Assembly (NCBI GenBank): GCA_946402905.1
Contig: CAMIYC010000014.1
Coordinates: 1 to 64,000 of the forward strand
Length of the DNA: 64,000 nucleotides
From: an uncultured Prevotellaceae bacterium
GTDB lineage: Bacteria; Bacteroidota; Bacteroidia; Bacteroidales; Bacteroidaceae
Direction of reading: 5' to 3'
Shown: positions 58,901 through 64,000 of the stretch, in pieces
How positions within the stretch are numbered: position 1 is the first letter of the stretch
Layout: each line of letters opens with the position of its first letter
Program-made: the position numbers and the translations under genes
The notes under the pieces: model-generated
What the model was told of the DNA's origin: nothing
Databases searched by the model: none
What the model saw: the letters and a program-made list of their open reading frames with translations, nothing else

Positions 58901-59616
58901 GCCGGCTCACCATCGGCTTTGTCGGTTCGAAAGCCGGGGCCGTCGACAATGCCTGGCGCGCTGTCGGTGATGTCAACAGTACGGGCGACAAGCGTGAGGG
59001 CTGGTGGTGCGCCACCGACTTCGTGCTGCGCTTCCATCCTCTGCACAAAGCCGTGGTGACACCACAAGCGTGGGGCACGGTCTGTCTGCCCTATGCCTAT
59101 GCGGTGCCCGAGGGAGCCCATTTCTATCAGATTGCCGGCGTGTCGGAAGATCTGACGAAATTGTATATCGAGGAAATCACAGAGGTGGAGGCAGGCAAGC
59201 CCTGCATTTATGTCTCCGACCATGCTGACATGACGTTTTATGAATATGGCGACGCTGTGAAATCGCCCCTCAGCGACACGAAAGAGAATGGCCTGAGAGG
59301 ATTTTTTGAGACCTCCACCACAGCCCCTTCCAACTCCTACGTGCTTCGCGATGGCAGTTGGTGGCGGGTGACCGGCGACCGTCCGGAGATAGAGGACTAT
59401 AGTGCCATCATCTACAAGATAGACCGGGTGCCGGTGCTCAGTGCCTGGACGGGTATGTCGATGGATATCCACGACGACCTGAACGCTATCCATACGGTGA
59501 GGTCTGCTTCGTCGCAGCCTGATGGTATCTATACCCTTGGCGGCCAGCGCGTGTCGGCGCCTCGTGGCGTACATATAGAAGTGAAAGACGGACAAGCAAG
59601 GAAATATATTCCCTGA
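55996..59616 (+). CDS. GH128-like secreted glycosidase with carbohydrate-binding modules
   Basis: 1206 residues from MKIKSFAMALTM (55996), signal peptide 1-23. After a beta-rich N-terminal region, residues about 200-455 form a GH128/Asl1-like glycosyl hydrolase core: KTNNEPGNS with acid/base Glu279, DIIDLHCYW at 336-344 and PIWISEWVWG with nucleophile Glu368. Known GH128 enzymes cut beta-1,3-glucan. A Fn3-like domain (about 475-555), a jelly-roll (about 565-705), a helical spacer and a second jelly-roll (about 845-1015; GLYALECKATTQHY ... LTIGFVGS) follow. It ends in a T9SS-like tail (IYTLGGQRV ... ARKYIP). Substrate not proven. Confidence 0.75.
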   Translation: MKIKSFAMALTMLLCVLPATSRANTTTTVSQVTQTITLSDDVDYVITSETPFAEEGVVNITNLDHAVVILSALRPSEAIQQLSHIQIDGQRASNNVNCQVKIHNRGSIIMPYKNDLRPLTVYSEPDFGGEAVNDFGLENSGGFMNTLSDEKLNNRIRSFKLKRGYMVTFSTQARGRGYSRCFIAATEDLEVASLPLVLDRHITSYRIFKWNDTSKAGLANDTRSDPVNKLHVTTCYSFGLGEDRGSNCECVPHHIYEDWPSASACGGVTYSPHMKTNNEPGNSADDHPQSVDDILNNWENLMATGMRLCSPSSHDGSLNHLRAFMDSIDARGWRCDIIDLHCYWTEGSFNNIKSSWVDRYHRPIWISEWVWGASWNNNGIFGIATGNNRDNPTQSQLNQNKTAVQSICSKLNSWDYIERYYYWNSEANCSKLYLSNGTLTPAGEYYAGMNTGVGYNGKYEFVPKNPRMYGISDFKVTTEGGTALVAWYDRNGEFNQLMEVQRKVKGGQWEVLSVITPKDGASRYTYTDEAYAEGTLYRVHIIDLEGVERFTNDDIEAGDVYPGDEPLYLGGNLLTNGAFDLGSQDWQNGAGSALTQPYFQVVREGGCDGGSYLQCYGNGGVNDQASLKRLVGIQPHQDYYFRVAARNGGSYMKVSLTDNGTSESQVVSTVSATSDWQRHASVFNSGDFTQLLLAYRWLGAQAQIDEVELRPLFKTQEEAIAHGVAMARAKTEALKTYNVTLPTLNDELDVILSSVSGTDRDALTTLSEAVNEALSALNGKNVSDSLMQVAAAVSDMKFDGQDDLLDAMQAMREATTARAMNESRRQLSEALQNFLPLAEAGIQPVQPRFASANGWEVKAGTYTAGDQRLNTVGGKTCWNAWWSGINAAVGKNRTMEIRQHIDDVPEGLYALECKATTQHYCLSDQHGYLVHSGDTVCTPTLTYDYFDLPTVGNMWQTLTTQPVYVEEGGRLTIGFVGSKAGAVDNAWRAVGDVNSTGDKREGWWCATDFVLRFHPLHKAVVTPQAWGTVCLPYAYAVPEGAHFYQIAGVSEDLTKLYIEEITEVEAGKPCIYVSDHADMTFYEYGDAVKSPLSDTKENGLRGFFETSTTAPSNSYVLRDGSWWRVTGDRPEIEDYSAIIYKIDRVPVLSAWTGMSMDIHDDLNAIHTVRSASSQPDGIYTLGGQRVSAPRGVHIEVKDGQARKYIP

Positions 59617-59714
59617 CCTCCCGCAATAGATGTATTTCATCTGAGAGTGCGGCTTTGTCATATTTTAGCTTGCGTTTGCCATCATATTGAAATAATGTGT
59701 AATTATAAGTAATC

Positions 59715-62700
59715 ATGCGCAACATGAGAGATCTGAAACTTTGTATAGTTTTGTTATTTTTTGCAGGATTGACACCTGTCTATGCTCAAGAATGGACCGA
59801 TGTGACCGACTATGTGCTCACCAACCCTGGGTTTGACAACAACAGTAAGGAGGGCTGGATGTGGAACAGTGACGCCACATCGCAGACCTCCAACTATGGA
59901 TGTATGGAGTTCTGGAACGGACAGTTTGACATCTGGCAGTCGCTGGCCGGCCTGCCCCAAGGCAGATACCGTGTGAGTGTACAGGCTTTCTACCGCACTA
60001 CAGATAATAATGTGGCCTATCCCGCCTATCAGGCGGGCGACGAGGAGGTGACGGCCTTTCTGTATGCCGGCGGCTCTATGCAGCCCCTGGTCAGTGTCTA
60101 TTCTTTCTCTTTCGATGAGAAGCTCAGCGGTACGTGGACGCCCGACAACCAGCATTATTATCCCAACAACATGTCGACGGCTTCGCAGGCTTTCGCAAAG
60201 GGTGCGTATATGAATGTGATGGAGTTTGAACTGACCGACTTCTTTTACCTGGGCATCATGGCCGATATGCATCAGCAGTCAAACTGGTGTATTTTTGACA
60301 ACTTCAAACTGGAATATCAAGGCACGCTCGAGATGCCCACCCAGATGGAGGTGGTGACAGGGCAGACGCAGCTCGTCGCCGGACAGACGGGCTGGTGTGA
60401 TATTTCTGTCACCCCTGCCAATGCCCTTCGGCCTAAAGTCAGTTGGTCGTCGAGCGACCCCTCCGTGGTCGACGTACAGCCCGACGGCACGTTGACCGCC
60501 CGGAGCAAAGGCACCGCCGTGATCACGGCCACCAGTCAGAGCGACCCCACGCTGTCGGCCTCGGTCACCATCACCGTCTTGTCGGCAGATGACCTGCAGT
60601 GGATCGACGTGACGGATATCTACCTGACCAACCCCCGTTTTGACGACAACAGGACAGAAGGATGGGAGTGGTACAGCGACGCCTCATCGCAGACATGCAA
60701 CTATGGCTGTATGGAGTTCTGGAATGGTTACTTCTCCTTTTACCAGGAGATACCAGATCTGCCCGAAGGCATATACCGGCTCTCGGCCCAGGGCTTTTAC
60801 CGCACGGGCGACAATGGATATGCCTATTTTGATTATATTCGCGGATACGAGGTTGTCACCGCCGAGTTGTTTGCCGGCGATCAGCGCACTCTGCTCCCCA
60901 GTATATACTCTTCCTCGTCGAGCCAGTTCTCACCCGACTGTTGGAGTCCTGACCGGCGTACGTACTATCCCGACAACATGAAGTCGGCCAGCGAGGCCTT
61001 CGGTCGCGGCGAGTATCCCGTCTCGGTCATTTTCCATGCCGATGGCCTTACCACATTAGGTATAGAGAATAATTCCTACAACTACTCCAACTGGTGTATC
61101 TTTGACAATTTCAAGCTGGAATTCAACGGCGAGATCGTCAAGGCTACACAGGTGGAGGTGCGGGCGGAGCATACCGACCTGATTGTCGGCGAGACCACCC
61201 AGTGTGAGGCTGTCGTCACCCCTGCGAATGCGACGATGAAGAAAGTGACCTGGACGTCAGACCAAGAGCAAGTGGCCACCGTCGACGAGTGGGGAAGAGT
61301 GACAGCAGTGGGGGAGGGCAGTGCGACGATCTTCGCCACTACCACCGACGGCACCAACCTGTCGGGCAGCGTGACTGTCACCGTGACCGACCGTCCCGCC
61401 ACCGCCTCCAGCCTGATTGTCAATGAAGTGATGGTGTCGAACGTGGATGAGTATGTCAGTCCGGCCAACAATTTCGACAGTTGGGTGGAGCTGTACAACC
61501 CCACCGACCAGGCAGTGAGCCTCGCCGGTCTCTGGCTCAGTGACAATGCTGCCAACCTGCGGCAGTGGAAAGTGCCTGTTGATGTAGGTATACTGCCAGC
61601 CAAAGGCTATAAGGTGATATGGTTTGACAACAATGACAATGCCCCCACCAATGTCCCGTTCGGTCTCGATGTTGACGGAGGCACCCTCTATGTGAGTGAT
61701 GGTGCCGGACAGCAGATTCTGGCACAGGACTATCCTGAGGGCGTGGAGCGTGTGAGCTATGCCCGCACCACCGACGGTGGCGAGAACTGGTCGATGACCG
61801 GCAGTCCCACCCCCGGTGCCACCAATGCCACCTCTGACTTTGCCATGGAGCAGTTGTCCGCCCCCGTCGTCGACCAGCCCTCGCAACTGATACGCGTGCC
61901 TATCGGCATGAACGTCCATATACCCGAAGGCTGCACCCTGCGCTACACCGTCGACGGCACCCTGCCCACGCTGCGCAACGGCGAGACCAGCAGCAGTGGC
62001 TATTTCACCATCAACAATAGCGTCAGCTACCGCTTCCGCCTCTTTGCCGACGGCAAGTTGCCCTCGCGTGTCACCACGCGCTCGTTTGTTCTTTACGACC
62101 GCGACTATACTCTGCCTATCGTATCCGTAGTCAGCGACCCCCGCTTCCTCTACGACGACAGCCTGGGCGTGCTGGTGCGTGGTGTGAACGGCCGTCCAGG
62201 CAACGGCCAGTCCTCTCCCTGCAACTGGAACATGGACTGGGACCGCCCTGTCAATTTCTCTTACCTCACTGCCGACGGCGAGATGACACTCAACCAGGAT
62301 GTCAACCTGGAGATGTGCGGTGGCTGGAGTCGCGCCTTCTATCCCCATGCCTTCAAGCTGAAAGGCAGCAAGGAGATGGGCGGTGACAAGAACCTGCCTT
62401 ATCCATTCTTCACCGACAAGCCCTATATCCGCAACCGCACCCTGCAGATACGCAATGGCGGCAATGACAACATTTGCCGTTTCAAGGATCCTGCCCTGCA
62501 GTATATCATACAGACCTCGGGGGTGGACCTCGATGTGCAGAGTTACGAGCCTGTGCATGAGTTCATCAACGGCGATTATGTCGGTGTGCTCAATATCAGG
62601 GAGCCCAACAACAAACACTATGTCTATGCCAACTACGGCTGGGACGACGATGAGATCGACCAGTTTGAGATGTCGCCCGACTCGGGCTATGTGCAGAAGT

Positions 62701-64000
62701 GCGGCACTGCCGACTCGTATCTCGAACTGGTGGATGTCTTGTCGGCCAATGCCGCTAACAGCGACACCTATGCAGAGATCTGCCGGATGCTCGACATCGA
62801 CGAGTATGCCTACTATATGGCTATGGAAATGTATCTCGGCAACTGGGACTGGCCCCAGAACAATGTGAAGGGCTTCAGGCATAAGGATGAAGGCAGATAC
62901 CGTTTTGTGACCTTCGACCTCGACGGTGCGCTGAGCACCACCGACCCTTTCAATGTCTTCATGCAGAAAGAGTATTACACCTTCGATGACCTTTATCCAC
63001 GCTCGCTGGGCAATATCACTGACCGGATACGCTTTGTGACTCTCTTCCGCAATATGCTGGCCAATGATAAGTTCCGGCGCCAGTTTATCGACGCCTACTG
63101 CCTGATGGGCGGCAGCGTTTTTGAACAGAACCGTGTAGATCAGATCATCACGGAATTGTCCGACCGTGTCAATCCCGCGATGGCCTTGGAAGGTATTTCG
63201 GTAGATGGCACCGCCAACACGATACGCCGCGAGTTGCGCAACCGCGTAGGCGCCATGTCGGACGCATTGCGCTCGTATTCTGCCTTCGGGCTCTCAGGCA
63301 CGCAGCCACAGCGGGTGAGCCTTGCCACCAACGTGGTCGGAGCTACCCTCTTTGTCAACAATCTCCCGGTACCCACAGGTCAGTTTGACGGTCATTTGTT
63401 CAAGCCGATGACCATCAAGGCCGTCTCTCCCGCAGGCTATGTGTTTGAAGGATGGCTCAAGGAGACCTACGGCAGAGCCACTGGCAACGGTTCCAACTAC
63501 TATTCGCGTGATGCAGAGATCCGTCTGCCCGACGGTGACATGGCTTTGACGGCCTGTTTCCGTGCGCTCACTGCCGACGAGCGTGAGAGCCGGGGCTATA
63601 CTCCTGTATGTATTAATGAGGTGAGTGGCAGCAACAGTGTGTTCATCAATGAGTATGGCAAGAAAAACGACTGGGTGGAGTTGTACAACAACACCGACAA
63701 GCCTGTCGACGTGGAAGGTATGTATCTGACCGACGACCTTGCCGCTCCGATGAAATATATGATCTCCAAAGCCGGGACGGAGGCAAATACCGTCATCCCT
63801 GCCCATGGCCATCTGATTATCTGGTGCGACAACCTGGCCACTACGTCGCGTGGACTGCATGCCCCGTTTAAGATCAGTGCCAACGGCGGGGTGATGATGC
63901 TCTCGGCCGCCGACCAGAGTTGGCGCGACCTGATGCGTGTGGATGCCCATGACGGCAACTCTACCGTGGGGCGTTATCCCGACGGTTGCAAGGACGTCTA
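59715..64000 (+). CDS. CotH/lamin-tail giant secreted protein, incomplete at the right edge
   Basis: The frame opens with ATG at 59715 (MRNMRDLKLCIVLLF, signal peptide to about residue 24) and stays open to the window end, at least 1428 residues. Order: jelly-roll module 1 (about 25-215; GRYRVSVQAFYR), BIG2 Ig-like domain (about 216-296; VSWSSSDPSVVDV), module 2 (about 300-475; IYRLSAQGFYR), second BIG2 (about 476-560), lamin-tail domain (about 565-715; LIVNEVMVSN), chitobiase-like part (about 725-790; YTVDGTLPT), CotH domain (about 800-1180; FVTFDLDGALS), a bacterial repeat (VFEGWLKE, about 1243) and a second lamin-tail (from about 1297; VCINEVSGSN). CotH proteins of Bacillus are protein kinases. 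The role here is unknown. The stop codon lies beyond the window. Confidence 0.85.
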   Translation, partial: MRNMRDLKLCIVLLFFAGLTPVYAQEWTDVTDYVLTNPGFDNNSKEGWMWNSDATSQTSNYGCMEFWNGQFDIWQSLAGLPQGRYRVSVQAFYRTTDNNVAYPAYQAGDEEVTAFLYAGGSMQPLVSVYSFSFDEKLSGTWTPDNQHYYPNNMSTASQAFAKGAYMNVMEFELTDFFYLGIMADMHQQSNWCIFDNFKLEYQGTLEMPTQMEVVTGQTQLVAGQTGWCDISVTPANALRPKVSWSSSDPSVVDVQPDGTLTARSKGTAVITATSQSDPTLSASVTITVLSADDLQWIDVTDIYLTNPRFDDNRTEGWEWYSDASSQTCNYGCMEFWNGYFSFYQEIPDLPEGIYRLSAQGFYRTGDNGYAYFDYIRGYEVVTAELFAGDQRTLLPSIYSSSSSQFSPDCWSPDRRTYYPDNMKSASEAFGRGEYPVSVIFHADGLTTLGIENNSYNYSNWCIFDNFKLEFNGEIVKATQVEVRAEHTDLIVGETTQCEAVVTPANATMKKVTWTSDQEQVATVDEWGRVTAVGEGSATIFATTTDGTNLSGSVTVTVTDRPATASSLIVNEVMVSNVDEYVSPANNFDSWVELYNPTDQAVSLAGLWLSDNAANLRQWKVPVDVGILPAKGYKVIWFDNNDNAPTNVPFGLDVDGGTLYVSDGAGQQILAQDYPEGVERVSYARTTDGGENWSMTGSPTPGATNATSDFAMEQLSAPVVDQPSQLIRVPIGMNVHIPEGCTLRYTVDGTLPTLRNGETSSSGYFTINNSVSYRFRLFADGKLPSRVTTRSFVLYDRDYTLPIVSVVSDPRFLYDDSLGVLVRGVNGRPGNGQSSPCNWNMDWDRPVNFSYLTADGEMTLNQDVNLEMCGGWSRAFYPHAFKLKGSKEMGGDKNLPYPFFTDKPYIRNRTLQIRNGGNDNICRFKDPALQYIIQTSGVDLDVQSYEPVHEFINGDYVGVLNIREPNNKHYVYANYGWDDDEIDQFEMSPDSGYVQKCGTADSYLELVDVLSANAANSDTYAEICRMLDIDEYAYYMAMEMYLGNWDWPQNNVKGFRHKDEGRYRFVTFDLDGALSTTDPFNVFMQKEYYTFDDLYPRSLGNITDRIRFVTLFRNMLANDKFRRQFIDAYCLMGGSVFEQNRVDQIITELSDRVNPAMALEGISVDGTANTIRRELRNRVGAMSDALRSYSAFGLSGTQPQRVSLATNVVGATLFVNNLPVPTGQFDGHLFKPMTIKAVSPAGYVFEGWLKETYGRATGNGSNYYSRDAEIRLPDGDMALTACFRALTADERESRGYTPVCINEVSGSNSVFINEYGKKNDWVELYNNTDKPVDVEGMYLTDDLAAPMKYMISKAGTEANTVIPAHGHLIIWCDNLATTSRGLHAPFKISANGGVMMLSAADQSWRDLMRVDAHDGNSTVGRYPDGCKDV

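Noticed and set aside
61257..62882. 541-codon minus-strand frame near the right edge
   Set aside because: Antisense to the CotH/lamin-tail gene, whose forward frame has a signal peptide and known domains.

Overview
The window looks like a chromosomal segment of a Bacteroidales bacterium, most like Prevotella. The reasons are three SusC/SusD pairs, a complete starch-utilisation (sus) set, Bacteroidetes-type -7 promoter boxes (TAnnTTTG), lipoproteins with classic lipoboxes, and several secreted enzymes ending in a short C-terminal module of the type IX secretion (T9SS) kind. No tRNA, rRNA or CRISPR array was seen.

Layout. 1-1000: a scarred edge with the end of an IS21-like element cutting a small lipoprotein gene, a scrap of an IS4-like transposase and a 151-bp inverted-repeat element. 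1000-3571: nadK and an ABC exporter half-transporter, closed by a strong terminator. 3809-5071: secreted GH53 galactanase. 5236-5706: small Arg/Gly-rich secreted protein. 6014-31714: the starch/maltodextrin region. It holds a T9SS-type secreted GH13 amylase, a susC-susD-susE-susF-ompA operon (minus strand), a divergent LacI regulator plus MFS sugar transporter, a CE6/CE1-type esterase, and a plus-strand malQ-susB-pulA-susA operon. Starch would be bound by SusD/E/F, cut outside by the amylase, imported by SusC, trimmed in the periplasm by SusA, PulA and SusB, carried inward by the MFS protein and reshuffled by MalQ. The LacI-type protein probably controls all of this through a 16-bp palindrome. 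That palindrome sits exactly 61.5 bp (centre to first base of the -7 box) from three promoters.

31875-48803: a tight seven-gene minus-strand operon with two SusC/SusD pairs and three fasciclin-domain (FAS1) lipoproteins but no enzyme. Its substrate is unknown. 49242-64000: very large secreted modular proteins. These are a 1188-residue protein with three copies of a jelly-roll-like module, a putative clan-A glycosidase with ricin, Fn3 and LamG domains, a GH128-like glycosidase, and a CotH/lamin-tail protein that runs off the right edge and carries two more copies of the same module.

Between genes there are unusual tandem arrays of 9-bp (once 10-bp) units, mostly with a CTAG or CTATAG core. 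Two of them are arranged as inverted repeats that look like terminators. A possible small structured RNA (or 28-codon gene) with a near-perfect Bacteroides promoter and a terminator lies just upstream of malQ.
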